Assembly: GCA_949878425.1 (NCBI GenBank)
Contig: CATLAL010000013.1
Location: 1-64,000 of the forward strand
Source of the DNA: an uncultured Oscillospiraceae bacterium
GTDB taxonomy: Bacteria > Bacillota > Clostridia > Oscillospirales > Oscillospiraceae
Direction of reading: 5' to 3'
Length of the DNA: 64,000 nucleotides
The notes under the pieces were generated by a model. It saw nothing but the letters and a program-made list of their open reading frames with translations, ran no database searches and had not been told where the DNA came from. Of the stretch, positions 7,068-16,312 are shown in pieces. Made by a program: the position numbers and the translations under genes. Within the stretch, counting starts at the first letter, position 1. Each line of letters begins with the position of its first letter.

Positions 7068-8759
7068 CTATTTTTTGAAGCTGTCCTTCAACCCCACGCT
7101 GCGGTTGAACACCAGATGTCCAGGGCGGCTGTCCCGGCTGTCCAGGCAGAAGTAGCCCACCCGCATGAACTGAAAGCTGGCGGGGGAAACGGCGCTTGCC
7201 AGACCCGCCTCCACCTTGCAGCCGGTGACCGACTCCAGGGAGGCGGGATTCAGGCAGTCCAGGAAGTTCTTGTCCGCCCCGTCCGGCGCGGGGTCGGTAA
7301 AGAGGCTGTCGTAGAGCCGGCACTCCGCCTCCACGGCGGTGGCCGCGTCCACCCAGTGGATGGTGGCCCCCTTCACCTTCCGGCCGTCGGCGGGGTTTCC
7401 GCCCCGGCTCTCCGGGTCGTACTCCGCCAAAATCTCCACCACATTGCCGTTTTCATCCTTTTTGCAGCCGGTGCACCGGATGAGATAGGCTCCCTTCAGC
7501 CGGCACTCCGGGCCGCCGGGGTACAGCCGCTTGTACTTGGGGGCCGGAACCTCCATAAAGTCCTCCGCCTCCACGTACAGCTCCCGGGAGAAGGTGATGG
7601 TCCGGTTTCCGTCCTCCGGACGGTTCGGGTTGTTCTCCACCGAGAATACCTCGCTCTGGCCCTCCGGGTAGTTTGTGACGGTCAGCTTCACCGGCCGGAT
7701 CACCGCCATCACCCGCTGGGCGGTCTCGTTCAGATCCTCCCGGAGGCAGTGCTCCAGAAAGGCAAATTCCACAGTGCTGGACGCCTTGGCCACGCCGATA
7801 CGCTCGCAGAAATTGCGGATGGAGGCCGGAGTGTAGCCCCGCCGCCGCAGGCCACAGAGAGTGGGCATTCTGGGGTCGTCCCAGCCGGAGACCCGGCCCT
7901 CCTCCACCAGGAGGCGGAGCTTCCGCTTGCTCATAACGGTGTAGTTGATGCCCAGACGGGCAAACTCGATCTGCCGCGGTTTGCTGGGCAGCCCGCAGTT
8001 GTTCACCACCCAGTCGTAGAGGGGGCGGTGGTCCTCGAACTCCAGGGAGCACAGAGAGTGGGTAATGCCCTCCATGGCGTCCTCAATGGGGTGGGCGAAG
8101 TCATACATGGGGTAGATGCACCACTTGTCCCCCTGGCGGTGGTGGTGCATGTGGTTAATTCGGTAGAGTACCGGGTCCCGCATGTTGAAGTTGCCGCTGG
8201 ATAGGTCGATTCTGGCCCGGAGAGTCATGGCGCCGTTGGGGAACTCCCCCGCCCGCATCCGGCGGAAGAGGTCCAGACTCTCCTCCGCGGGACGGTCCCG
8301 CCAGGGGGAGCGGGCCGGGGTGTTCACATCCCCCCGGTACTCCTTAAACTCCTCCGGCGTCAGCTGGCAGACGTAGGCCAGGCCCTTGCGGATGAGGGCC
8401 TCGGCGCATTCGTACATCTTCTCAAAGTAGTCGGAGGCATAGAAGAACCGGTCTCCCCAGTCAAAGCCCAGCCAGTGGATGTCCTCCTGGATGGCCTCCA
8501 CATACTCCACGTCCTCCTTGGTGGGGTTTGTGTCGTCCATGCGCAGGTTGCAGAGCCCGCCGTACTTCTCAGCTGTGCCAAAGTCGATGCACAGAGCCTT
8601 GCAGTGGCCGATGTGGAGGTAGCCGTTTGGCTCCGGCGGAAAACGGGTGTGAACGGCCATGCCCTGGAACCGTCCGCCCTCCGCGATATCCTCGTCAATG
8701 AACTGATGGATGAAATTCTTGCCCTCCTCGGTGATGAGGGCGCTGCTCTCCTCGGTCAT
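7068..8759 (-). CDS. glnS: Glutaminyl-tRNA synthetase
   Basis: The 563-residue class I synthetase charges tRNA-Gln with glutamine. It shows the HIGH-type motif [15 protein letters not shown] near residue 37, the KMSKS-type loop [10 protein letters not shown] near residue 265, and the two beta-barrel anticodon-binding domains in the C-terminal half. The ATG at 8759 is chosen over an upstream TTG at 8780 because AAGGAAG is placed properly before it. Many Clostridia lack GlnRS and use GatCAB transamidation instead, so its presence is informative. A promoter lies at 8813-8841. Confidence 0.95.
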   Translation of the reverse strand: MTEESSALITEEGKNFIHQFIDEDIAEGGRFQGMAVHTRFPPEPNGYLHIGHCKALCIDFGTAEKYGGLCNLRMDDTNPTKEDVEYVEAIQEDIHWLGFDWGDRFFYASDYFEKMYECAEALIRKGLAYVCQLTPEEFKEYRGDVNTPARSPWRDRPAEESLDLFRRMRAGEFPNGAMTLRARIDLSSGNFNMRDPVLYRINHMHHHRQGDKWCIYPMYDFAHPIEDAMEGITHSLCSLEFEDHRPLYDWVVNNCGLPSKPRQIEFARLGINYTVMSKRKLRLLVEEGRVSGWDDPRMPTLCGLRRRGYTPASIRNFCERIGVAKASSTVEFAFLEHCLREDLNETAQRVMAVIRPVKLTVTNYPEGQSEVFSVENNPNRPEDGNRTITFSRELYVEAEDFMEVPAPKYKRLYPGGPECRLKGAYLIRCTGCKKDENGNVVEILAEYDPESRGGNPADGRKVKGATIHWVDAATAVEAECRLYDSLFTDPAPDGADKNFLDCLNPASLESVTGCKVEAGLASAVSPASFQFMRVGYFCLDSRDSRPGHLVFNRSVGLKDSFKK

Positions 8760-8812
8760 ACCGTTACACTTCCTTGTCAATTAGAAATCTTATCCAAAAA
8801 AGGATGAAACTA

Positions 8813-8841
8813 ATTATACAAAATGACAAAGCAAAACGCAA
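8813..8841 (-). promoter_or_regulatory. Promoter of glnS
   Basis: TTGCGT, a 17-base spacer and TATAAT on the reverse strand lie about 54 bases upstream of the start codon. Confidence 0.65.
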
Positions 8842-9001
8842 GAGGACGGCAGTATTTTTTTCCGGAAAAACAGATGGAGAAGCGGCGGCTTTTTGCGCGG
8901 CTCCGCCTGAACCCGCCGCCATATACGCGTCGGCGCGCAAAAATATATTATTTAATGCGCCCCCCTCTTTTAGCGCGCTGTTCCTTCGGAAAAAGTCAGT
9001 A

Positions 9002-9030
9002 TTGAAATTATTGTGGGATTGGGGTATACT
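9002..9030 (+). promoter_or_regulatory. Promoter of the DUF1858 gene
   Basis: TTGAAA, a 17-base spacer and TATACT end 42 bases before the ATG at 9073. Confidence 0.75.
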
Positions 9031-9072
9031 AGCCTTGCCGAGAAAGAAAAAACACTTGGAGGTAAAAGACGC

Positions 9073-9273
9073 ATGGTCACGATTACAAAAGATACCATCA
9101 TTGGGGATATTCTGGACGTGGCGCCTCAGACCGCGCCCATCTTCCTGTCCATTGGAATGCACTGCCTGGGCTGTCCCAGCAGCCGGGGCGAGACCGTGGA
9201 GGAGGCCTGCGCGGTCCACGGCGTGGACGTGGAAAAGCTGCTGGAGGCGGTCAATGCGGAGGCCAACAAGTAA
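9073..9273 (+). CDS. DUF1858 domain protein
   Basis: The 66-residue protein begins with the DUF1858 pattern TITKDTIIGDILDVAPQTAP and carries the conserved GMHCLGCPSS Cys pair. DUF1858 proteins are small helical proteins, often near redox or hydroxylamine-reductase-type proteins, with no firmly established role. GGAGG precedes the ATG. It leads a rightward group with trmK and the nif3-like gene, though an 84-base gap separates it from trmK. Confidence 0.85.
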   Translation: MVTITKDTIIGDILDVAPQTAPIFLSIGMHCLGCPSSRGETVEEACAVHGVDVEKLLEAVNAEANK

Positions 9274-9357
9274 GGGAAGCGGCCGCTTTTTGGGGACTCA
9301 TGGATTTTTGCCGTGAGTCCCTACTTGAGTGTACGCCCCTTTGAAAGAGGAGGAGCC

Positions 9358-10071
9358 ATGGAGAAGCTGGGGCCCCGGCTGCGGGCCATTGCGGACCTGG
9401 TACCGGCGGACTGCGGGCTGCTGGCGGATGTGGGGACGGACCACGGCTATCTCCCCGCGGCCCTGCTGCTGGCCGGCCGCATCCGGCGGGCCGTGGCGTC
9501 GGACGTGGGGGCTATGCCCCTGGACCGGGCCCGGCGCACGGCGGCGGAGCTGGACCTGGAGGAAAAAATGGAGCTGCGGCTGGGAGACGGCTTGAGCGTC
9601 CTGCGGCCGGGAGAGGCGGATGCGGCGGTGATCGCCGGTATGGGCGGCGACACCATCGTCTCCATCCTCTCCGCCGCGTCTTGGTGCCGGGAGAGGGGGC
9701 TCCTTCTGCTGCTTCAGCCTATGAGCAGGGCGGAGGTCCTGCGCCGCTGGCTGCCGGAAAACGGCTTTGCGCTGCTCGCGGAGAAGCTTGTGCAGGACAA
9801 GGGGGTGCTTTACCCCATTTTCACAGTCCAGGGAGGCGAGATTACCCCGATAGACGCCGCCGCCGCCTGGGGTGGAGTGCTTTTGGAGGATGACCCTCTG
9901 TGGGGGCTCTATCTGGAGGAACAGATTTTGCGCCTGCGGAAGGCCGCGGCAGGGCTGGTCCGAGCGCGGGACCCGGCTCTGGCAGCGCGGAGGGATGAAT
10001 TCCTCCGCGTCGTCGCTGAACTGGAAATCAGGAAAGGAGCGTGGGAGCGTGCCAACCGTGCACGAAATTGA
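9358..10071 (+). CDS. trmK: tRNA (adenine-22-N1)-methyltransferase TrmK
   Basis: The 237-residue SAM-dependent methyltransferase has the Rossmann motif LLADVGTDHGYLPAALLLAG near residue 20, SDVGAMPLDRARR, and the family signature VIAGMGGDTIVSIL near 90. TrmK methylates A22 of bacterial tRNAs. The ATG at 9358 has AAAGAGGAGG before it. The 3' end overlaps the nif3-like gene by 23 bases, a pairing seen widely in Firmicutes. Confidence 0.93.
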   Translation: MEKLGPRLRAIADLVPADCGLLADVGTDHGYLPAALLLAGRIRRAVASDVGAMPLDRARRTAAELDLEEKMELRLGDGLSVLRPGEADAAVIAGMGGDTIVSILSAASWCRERGLLLLLQPMSRAEVLRRWLPENGFALLAEKLVQDKGVLYPIFTVQGGEITPIDAAAAWGGVLLEDDPLWGLYLEEQILRLRKAAAGLVRARDPALAARRDEFLRVVAELEIRKGAWERANRARN

Positions 10072-10822
10072 AAGCGCCCTATGGGAGCTGGCCCCCAGGG
10101 AGCTGGCCCGGAGCTGGGACAATGTGGGGCTCCTGGTGGGGAACGGGAAAAAGGAAGTACATCGGGTACTGGTGGCCCTGGACGTAACGGAGGAGGTGGC
10201 CGCCGAGGCCAACAAGACGGGGGCGGAACTCATCGTGGCCCACCATCCTGTTCTCTTTGTCCCCACGAAGGATGTCACGGACCGTACGCTGACAGGGCGC
10301 GTTCTGCTGCGCCTGATTGAGTGGGGGATTGCCGCTGTCTGCATGCACACCAATCTGGACGCCGCTCCCGAGGGCGTTAACGACGCCCTGGTTCAACGGC
10401 TGGGCCTGGAGGAGATTGAGCCCCTGGGGGACGAGGAGGGCATGGGCCGGATGGGCCTTTTAAGCGCGCCCATGTCTCAGACGGACTTTTTGGCCCTGGT
10501 CCGCAAGAGGCTGCGGCCCAACGGGATCCGCTATGTAAAGACCAGGCGGCAGATCCGGCGGGTCGCCGTGGGCGGCGGCGCCTGCGCTGACGCGCTCTAT
10601 ACCGCCGTCGAGAGAGGCTGTGACGCCTTTGTTACGGCGGATGTAAAATACCACCACTTTTTGGACGCGGAGGCCCTGGGCCTCTCCCTCATCGACGCGG
10701 GGCATTTCCCCACGGAGGACGTTGTCTGTCCCGTGCTGGAGCGGTTCCTGCTGGAACGGTTCCCGGACCTGGTGGTGCAGAAGTCCATTACCCACCGGGA
10801 GGTTGTTGAATACTACGTATAG
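10049..10822 (+). CDS. Nif3-like dinuclear metal centre protein
   Basis: The 257-residue NIF3/YbgI family protein shows the metal-binding segments LIVAHHPVLF near residue 67 and DVKYHHFLDAEALGL...DAGHFPTED in the C-terminal part. Family members bind two metal ions and are often labelled GTP cyclohydrolase type 2-like, but the physiological substrate is unsettled. The GTG at 10049, after GGAAAGGAG, is the best start and overlaps the end of trmK, implying translational coupling. Confidence 0.9.
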   Translation: MPTVHEIESALWELAPRELARSWDNVGLLVGNGKKEVHRVLVALDVTEEVAAEANKTGAELIVAHHPVLFVPTKDVTDRTLTGRVLLRLIEWGIAAVCMHTNLDAAPEGVNDALVQRLGLEEIEPLGDEEGMGRMGLLSAPMSQTDFLALVRKRLRPNGIRYVKTRRQIRRVAVGGGACADALYTAVERGCDAFVTADVKYHHFLDAEALGLSLIDAGHFPTEDVVCPVLERFLLERFPDLVVQKSITHREVVEYYV

Positions 10823-10980
10823 GGCTTGCCTGAAAAATGTCAGCGCCCAAACAGCGCCAGCTCCCTTTTAAAAATAGGAAAATGATTTGTTCGCTCGTCT
10901 GTGTTTTGTAAAGCAATCCCCCGCGCGGCGGAAGCGCAAAGATTTTATGAAAAAATGGTATCAGGAAGGAGAACCAGCCA

Positions 10981-11715
10981 ATGTCCGGACATTCCAAATG
11001 GCACAACATTCAAAAGACCAAGGGCGCGGCGGACGCTAAGCGCTCCCAGGCCTTTACCAAGATCGCCCGAGAGATGATCGTGGCGGTGAAGGAGGGGGGC
11101 AGCGGCGACCCCAACAACAACTCCCGTTTAGCCACCGTCATCGCCAAGGCCAAGGCCGCCAACATGCCCAACGACAACATCAAGCGCACCATTGACAAGG
11201 CCCTGGGGGCCGGCAATACCGACAGCTTCGAGAAGGTGGTCTACGAGGGCTACGGCCCCAGCGGCGTAGCCGTTATTGTGGAGGCCCTCACCGACAACCG
11301 CAACCGCACCGCGCCGGAGGTCCGGCATCTCTTCGACAAGTATGGCGGCAACATGGGTGCCAGCGGATGCGTCAGCTGGAGCTTTGACCGCAAGGGCGTC
11401 ATTGTCATTGACAACGAGGACGGCGACCTGGACGAGGAGAAGGTGATGGAGGACGCCCTGGACTGCGGCGCATCGGACTTTGAGGCGGACGGGGATATCT
11501 TTGAGGTCACCACAGAGCCGGATGATTTCAACGATGTTACCGCCGCCCTGGAGGCCAGAGGGTACGTTTTCGCTGAGGCGGCCATTGAGATGGTGCCGCA
11601 GAACTATATCAAGCTCACTGGCGAGGAGGACATTAAAAATATGACCAAGCTCATCGACCTCCTGGAGGACAACGATGACGTGCAGAACGTCTGGCACAAC
11701 TGGGAGCAGGATTGA
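10981..11715 (+). CDS. yebC: YebC/PmpR family transcriptional/translation regulator
   Basis: The 244-residue protein starts with the invariant MSGHSKWHNIQKTKGAADAK and keeps the YGPSGVAVIVEALTDN segment. Family proteins bind DNA or help ribosomes through proline-rich stretches. AGAAGGAG sites precede the ATG. It stands alone, between the nif3-like gene and a convergent ABC operon. A GGCCGCC/GGCGGTC-type hairpin at about 11731-11751 may end its transcript, backed by the stronger hairpin further on. Confidence 0.95.
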   Translation: MSGHSKWHNIQKTKGAADAKRSQAFTKIAREMIVAVKEGGSGDPNNNSRLATVIAKAKAANMPNDNIKRTIDKALGAGNTDSFEKVVYEGYGPSGVAVIVEALTDNRNRTAPEVRHLFDKYGGNMGASGCVSWSFDRKGVIVIDNEDGDLDEEKVMEDALDCGASDFEADGDIFEVTTEPDDFNDVTAALEARGYVFAEAAIEMVPQNYIKLTGEEDIKNMTKLIDLLEDNDDVQNVWHNWEQD

Positions 11716-11816
11716 GCGCTTTTCGCAGGAAAGGCCGCCGTCACGGCGGTCCCGACTCCCTTTTGATATGTGCAAAATGTTCCTGAACTCCCGTGTTTCA
11801 GCGGAAACGGGATGAG

Positions 11817-11863
11817 CAGAGGAGATGGCCCCGCGCTGTATTGGCGCGGGGCCATCTCCTCTG
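11817..11863. terminator. Strong bidirectional terminator hairpin
   Basis: A perfect 20-bp stem (from CAGAGGAGATGG to its complement) with a 7-base loop lies between convergent yebC and the ABC operon. Confidence 0.85.
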
Positions 11864-11880
11864 TCGTTGACGGGGAGCGG

Positions 11881-11970
11881 TCAAGCGATCCTCCGGAAGG
11901 ACAGGATGCGGATGCTGGAAATATCTGTACCCAACTCCTCCGCCAGGGCGGCGGATACGGCCGCAATCAT
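11881..11970 (-). CDS. 29-residue ORF resembling a decarboxylase gamma-subunit tail
   Basis: The frame reads MIAAVSAALAEELGTDISSI then RILSFRRIA and a stop. This alternating pattern resembles the C-terminal part of OadG-type sodium-pump decarboxylase gamma subunits (VIAAAIAA...VRSIRR). It starts 12 bases after the ABC gene stop with only a weak site. It may be a decayed fragment or a tiny translated peptide; I favour a fragment. Confidence 0.3.
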   Translation of the reverse strand: MIAAVSAALAEELGTDISSIRILSFRRIA

Positions 11971-11982
11971 TTTCCGCGCGGG

Positions 11983-13881
11983 TCAGCTGAGCTCCGCCTG
12001 CCCGGTGTAGAGCTGGTAGTACTTTCCGCCCTGGGCAATGAGATCGTCGTGGTCGCCCCGTTCAATAATCTCTCCCTGCTCCAGGACCATAATGGCCCGG
12101 GCGTTGCGGACGGTGGACAGGCGGTGGGCGATGACAAACACGGTCCGGTCCGCCATGAGCCGGTCCATGCCCCGCTCGATGAGCTTCTCCGTGCGGGTGT
12201 CGATGGAGCTGGTGGCCTCGTCCAGGATCAGCACCGGCGGGTCCGCCACGGCGGCCCGGGCGATGGCCAGCAGCTGCCGCTCCCCCTGGCTGAGGTTGCC
12301 GCCGTCGTCGGTGATCCAGGTGTCGTAGCCCTTGGGCAGGTGGCTGATGAAGGTGTCCGCGTTGGCCAGCCGGGCGGCGGCGCGGACCTCCTCGTCTGTG
12401 GCGTCCAGCTTGCCGTAACGGATGTTGTCGGCGATGGTGCCGGTGAAGAGGTGGGTATCCTGGAGCACGATGCCCAGGGAGCGGCGCAGGCTCTCCTTGC
12501 GGATGTCCCGCACGTTGATGCCGTCGTAGGTGATGAGGCCGCTCTCGATCTCGTAGAACCGGTTGATGAGGTTGGTGATGGTGGTCTTGCCCGCGCCGGT
12601 GGAGCCCACGAAGGCGATCTTCTGCCCCGGCTTGGCGTAGAGGGAGATGCCGTTCAGGATCGTCTTTTCCGGCACGTAGCGGAACACCACGTCCTGGAAG
12701 CGCACGTCGCCCTGGAGGGGGACCAGCGTGCCGTCCGGCTTCTTCCAGGCCCAGCCGTCGCTGCGGGCCGCGGCCTCCGTGAGGGTGCCATCCGGGCCCC
12801 GGCTCACGTTGACCAGAGTCACCTGGCCCTCGTCCAGCTCCGGGGCGGCCTCCATCACCTCGAACACCCGCTCCGCGCCGGCGATGGCGGCCAGGATGTT
12901 GTTCACCTGCTGGCTGACCTGGCTGATGGGCTGGCTCACCTGCCGGGTGTACTGGAGATAGACCACCAGCGCCCCCAGATCCAGCCCCACGGCAATGGAC
13001 AGCAGCGCGCCCACGCAGCAGGTGAGGGCGTAGTTGATATGGCTGATGTTGCCCATGGCGGGCATCATGGCCCCGGCGAAGGACTGAGCGTTGGTGGCGC
13101 TGCGGCGGTAGCGCTCGTTGCGCCGGTCAAAGCCCTCCTTGGCCTTGGCCTCGTGGTTAAAGACCTTGATGACCTTTTGGCCCTCGATCATCTCCTCGAT
13201 GTAGCCGTTGACCTCGCCCAGATCCCGCTGCTGGGCGGTGAAGTACCGGCGGGAACGCTTGCCCACGGTCATGATCACCACCAGCATCAGCCCCAGGGAG
13301 AATACCGTCACCAGGAACAGCAGCGGGCTCAGGTACAGCATCACCGCCACCACGCCCACAAAGGTCAGCACCCCGGAGGCCAGGGAGACCATGCCGTTTT
13401 GCAGGATCTCGGTGAGGGTGTCGATGTCGTTGGTGTAGCGGCTCATGAGCTCGCCGTGGGTGTGGACGTCGAAATAGTTCAGGGGCAGGCGCTGCATCTT
13501 GGCGAAGAGGTCCCGGCGGATGGCGTAGGTGGCCTTCTGGGAGACGTGGACCATGATGCGGGAGTAGGTATAGCTCAGGGCCGCCGCGCAGACATAGACG
13601 CAGGCCATCAGCGCCAGCATCCGGGCCAGCCGGGGGTAGTCCCCGGGGACGATACACTCGTTGATGAGGGGCTTGAGCAGGTAGGAGCCGCCGACGCTGC
13701 ACAGGGTGTTGAGCACCAGGCACACCGCCACCACCGCCAGCAGCCACTTGGATTTCCCGATATAGCCCAGGAGCGTGGCGATGGTCTTGCCCATGTTCTT
13801 CGGCTTCTGAAAGCCGCCCCGGGGGCCGCCGTGGCCGCCGGGCCCGCCCGGGCCGTGGGGTTTTCTGAAGTTCTCAGCCAT
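11983..13881 (-). CDS. ABC exporter subunit with canonical ATPase site
   Basis: The 632-residue half-transporter has a Gly/Pro/His-rich N-terminal tail, six membrane helices (about 40-340) and an ATPase domain. Walker A is GSTGAGKTT, the signature LSQGERQLLAIARA, and Walker B LILDEATSSID with the catalytic Glu. The upstream gene encodes a matching half with Asp in that place, so the pair forms a heterodimeric type IV exporter like TM287/TM288 or BmrCD. The ATG at 13881 overlaps the upstream stop by 8 bases. Likely substrates are drugs or lipids; this is inferred. The MarR gene upstream suggests inducible expression. Confidence 0.93.
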   Translation of the reverse strand: MAENFRKPHGPGGPGGHGGPRGGFQKPKNMGKTIATLLGYIGKSKWLLAVVAVCLVLNTLCSVGGSYLLKPLINECIVPGDYPRLARMLALMACVYVCAAALSYTYSRIMVHVSQKATYAIRRDLFAKMQRLPLNYFDVHTHGELMSRYTNDIDTLTEILQNGMVSLASGVLTFVGVVAVMLYLSPLLFLVTVFSLGLMLVVIMTVGKRSRRYFTAQQRDLGEVNGYIEEMIEGQKVIKVFNHEAKAKEGFDRRNERYRRSATNAQSFAGAMMPAMGNISHINYALTCCVGALLSIAVGLDLGALVVYLQYTRQVSQPISQVSQQVNNILAAIAGAERVFEVMEAAPELDEGQVTLVNVSRGPDGTLTEAAARSDGWAWKKPDGTLVPLQGDVRFQDVVFRYVPEKTILNGISLYAKPGQKIAFVGSTGAGKTTITNLINRFYEIESGLITYDGINVRDIRKESLRRSLGIVLQDTHLFTGTIADNIRYGKLDATDEEVRAAARLANADTFISHLPKGYDTWITDDGGNLSQGERQLLAIARAAVADPPVLILDEATSSIDTRTEKLIERGMDRLMADRTVFVIAHRLSTVRNARAIMVLEQGEIIERGDHDDLIAQGGKYYQLYTGQAELS

Positions 13882-15610
13882 TGGCGCCCACCCCCTCCTG
13901 CTGGGACTGGTAGACGTCCCGGTAAATTTCACTGGTTTTCATAAGCTCCTCGTGGGTGCCCATGTCCGCGATTCTTCCGTCGTCCATGACCACGATCAGG
14001 TCCGCGTCCATGACGGAGATGATTCGCTGGGCAATGATGATCTTGGTGGTATCCGGCAGCTGGGTGCGGAAGGCCGCGCGGATCCTGGCGTCCGTGGCGG
14101 TGTCCACGGCGCTGGTGCTGTCGTCCAGGATGAGTACCTTGGGCTTTTTCAGGATGGCCCGGGCGATGCACAGGCGCTGCTTCTGCCCGCCGGAGACGTT
14201 GACGCCCCCCTGGCCCAGGTCCGTCTCCAGCCCCTGGGGCATGCGGCGGATGAACTCGGCGGCGCAGGCGGCCTCGCAGGCGGACTGGATCTCCTCCTCC
14301 GACGCGTTCTCATTGCCCCACAGCAGGTTCTCCCGGATGGTGCCGGAGAAGAGGGTGTTCTTTTGCAGCACCATGGACACCGCGTCCCGCAGGTGCTCCA
14401 TGGAGTAGGCCGTTACCGGGCGGCCCCCCACCCGGACCGTGCCCTGGCTGGCCTCGTAGAGCCGGGGGATGAGCTGGACCAGGGTGGATTTGGCGGAGCC
14501 GGTGCCGCCGATGATGCCCACGGTGGCGCCGCTGGGGATGTGGAGGTCAATGTCCTGTAGGTTCCACTTCTCCGACCCCTGGCTGTATTTGAAGGACACG
14601 TGGTCAAAGTCCACGGAGCCGTCGGCGACCCGGAGGCTGAAGTCGGCGCCGCGGTCAGTGATGTCCGGCTGCTCCTCCAGCACCTCCACCACCCGCTTGC
14701 CGCAGGCGATGGCCCGGGTAATCATCATCATAATCATGGAGACCATCATGAGACTCATGAGCACCTGGGTGATATAGGTGAAGAAGGTGCTCAGCAGCGC
14801 CACATCCAGCTCCCCGGCCTGGACCAGGGGCGCGCCGTACCACATGACGGCGATAATGGTGCCGTAGGTGATGAGCATCATCAGGGGCATGTTGATGATG
14901 ACGAAGCCGAAGGCCCTCTCCGCCGTGGCCCGGAGGGCGTCGCTGCGCTTTTTGAACTTCTGCTCCTCGTAGTCCTCCCGGACAAAGGATTTCACCACCC
15001 GGATGGCGGCCAGGTTCTCCTGGACCACCAGGTTCACCTCGTCGGTCCGCTCCTGGAGCCCGGTGAAGAGGGGGCTCACCTTGGTGATCACAAACAGGAT
15101 CAGCACCAGCAGCAGCGGCATGGCCACCAGGAACACCCGGCTGAGCTTCAGGCTGATGGAGATGGCCAGCACCAGGGCGCTCACCAGCATGACGGGGGCC
15201 CGGACCAGCAGGCGCATGCCCATCATCAGGGACATTTGGAGCATACTACAGTCGTTGGTCAGGCGGGTGACCAAGGACGCGGTGGAGAACTTCTCGATGT
15301 TGCGGAAGGAGTACTCCTGGATGTGGTTGTACTGGGCCTGGCGGAGATTGGCGCCGAACCCCTGCCCCGCCCGGGAGGAGAGGAAGGCGGCGGAGATGCC
15401 CAGGGCCATGGACACCAGGGCCATAAGGACCATCAGCGCCCCCCGCTTCAGGATGTAGGCCGTGTCCCCCGCGGGGATGCCCACGCCCACGATATCCGCC
15501 ATCACCAGGGGCAGCAGCAGCTCAAAGACCGCCTCGCTGGCGGAGCAGACCACACCCAGGAGGATCCACTTCCGGTACCCCCGGGTGTAGGGCCAGAGTT
15601 TTTTCATCAT
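13874..15610 (-). CDS. ABC exporter subunit with degenerate ATPase site
   Basis: The 578-residue half-transporter has six membrane helices followed by an ATPase domain with Walker A GGTGSAKST, signature VSGGQKQRLCIARA and Walker B LILDDSTSAVD. Asp replaces the catalytic Glu after Walker B. This is the recognised mark of the degenerate subunit in heterodimeric exporters. It starts with ATG overlapping the MarR stop (ATGA), so the three genes are one operon: marR, this gene, then the canonical partner. Confidence 0.93.
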   Translation of the reverse strand: MMKKLWPYTRGYRKWILLGVVCSASEAVFELLLPLVMADIVGVGIPAGDTAYILKRGALMVLMALVSMALGISAAFLSSRAGQGFGANLRQAQYNHIQEYSFRNIEKFSTASLVTRLTNDCSMLQMSLMMGMRLLVRAPVMLVSALVLAISISLKLSRVFLVAMPLLLVLILFVITKVSPLFTGLQERTDEVNLVVQENLAAIRVVKSFVREDYEEQKFKKRSDALRATAERAFGFVIINMPLMMLITYGTIIAVMWYGAPLVQAGELDVALLSTFFTYITQVLMSLMMVSMIMMMITRAIACGKRVVEVLEEQPDITDRGADFSLRVADGSVDFDHVSFKYSQGSEKWNLQDIDLHIPSGATVGIIGGTGSAKSTLVQLIPRLYEASQGTVRVGGRPVTAYSMEHLRDAVSMVLQKNTLFSGTIRENLLWGNENASEEEIQSACEAACAAEFIRRMPQGLETDLGQGGVNVSGGQKQRLCIARAILKKPKVLILDDSTSAVDTATDARIRAAFRTQLPDTTKIIIAQRIISVMDADLIVVMDDGRIADMGTHEELMKTSEIYRDVYQSQQEGVGANG

Positions 15611-16068
15611 GACTCATTTACCTCGTTTTCCAGATTTGCGATTATGCGGGCCAGCAGCCCGTGGAGGAGCTCCTGCTCCGCCGGGGAGAGGGGGCCGGCG
15701 ACGTGGCGCTCCGTCTCCTCCATGGCGGAGCGAAACTCCACGACCTTGCTCCGGCCCAGCTCCGTCAGGCTTACCATGCGGAAGCGCCCGTCCTGGAGGC
15801 TGGCCCGCCGGGCGATGTAGCCCTTTTCCTCCAGGCGGCCCACGATGCCGTTGACCGTGGAGGGCTTCAGGCGCAGCTCCCGCTCCAGTTCCCGCTGGCT
15901 CACCTCCCGGCCAGCCCGGCAGCGGGACAGATACATCAGCAGGTGAGACTGGGGCGGCGTAACGTCGTAGCCCGCCTGGCGCAGCCGGTTGTCGCCGCAC
16001 TGCTTCACCAGGTGGCCACAGCAGGCAATCATGCGTCCCAGCTCCGGCGGATCGGCCACCGCGCTCAT
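15607..16068 (-). CDS. MarR-family transcriptional regulator
   Basis: The 153-residue protein has the winged-helix layout of MarR: VTPPQSHLLMYLSRC, then REVSQRELERELRLKPSTVN (recognition helix) and the wing VGRLEEKGYIARRASLQDGR. Such dimers repress neighbouring efflux genes and release DNA on ligand binding. It leads the ABC exporter operon. A perfect palindrome overlaps the -10 of its promoter, so autoregulation is likely. A GAGGAAGGGGG site precedes the ATG. Confidence 0.92.
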   Translation of the reverse strand: MSAVADPPELGRMIACCGHLVKQCGDNRLRQAGYDVTPPQSHLLMYLSRCRAGREVSQRELERELRLKPSTVNGIVGRLEEKGYIARRASLQDGRFRMVSLTELGRSKVVEFRSAMEETERHVAGPLSPAEQELLHGLLARIIANLENEVNES

Positions 16069-16085
16069 CCCCCTTCCTCTTAAAA

Positions 16086-16101
16086 AGTTAGCACGCTAAC
16101 T
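16086..16101. promoter_or_regulatory. Putative MarR operator
   Basis: AGTTAGC-AC-GCTAACT is a perfect 7-bp palindrome. It overlaps the -10 of the marR promoter and lies 18 bases upstream of the start codon. This is the position expected for an autorepressor site. Confidence 0.65.
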
Positions 16102-16127
16102 ATACGCTGTATTTTGGGAATAGTCAA
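16099..16127 (-). promoter_or_regulatory. Promoter of the marR-ABC operon
   Basis: TTGACT, a 17-base spacer and TATAGT on the reverse strand; the -10 is inside the putative operator. Confidence 0.75.
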
Positions 16128-16190
16128 GAGGGGATTTTGAATGATTTTTGAACCGGATGTGAACTTTCCGTGAATTGTCCTTCCAGGCGG

Positions 16191-16312
16191 TTGACTTCTG
16201 GCCGCCGATGTACTAAGATACAATTGTCATTGATCAATGAATTTCTCCCTCTCTCTTTTCCTGTCTACAAGGAAGACCGGAGCCCGCGGAAGCGGACTCC
16301 GGTCTTTCCTTT
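16191..16312 (+). ncRNA. Candidate small RNA with its own promoter and terminator
   Basis: TTGACT (16191-16196), a 17-base spacer and TAAGAT (16214-16219) form a good promoter. About 50 bases later, GGAAGACCGGAGTCC-type arms at 16271-16309 form a strong hairpin followed by TTTT. Between them lies the palindrome TCATTGATCAATGA and a pyrimidine-rich CTCCCTCTCTCTTTTCC stretch, and no ORF with a ribosome site. This predicts a transcript of about 85-90 bases. The pyrimidine run could pair with ribosome sites of target mRNAs; that is speculation. Confidence 0.45.

Noticed and set aside
11770..13944. 724-codon open frame on the forward strand opposite the ABC exporter gene
   Set aside because: It is an antisense shadow: high GC and codon bias remove stops. 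The reverse strand encodes a full ABC transporter with all motifs, while this frame yields His/Val/Gly-rich text without domains.
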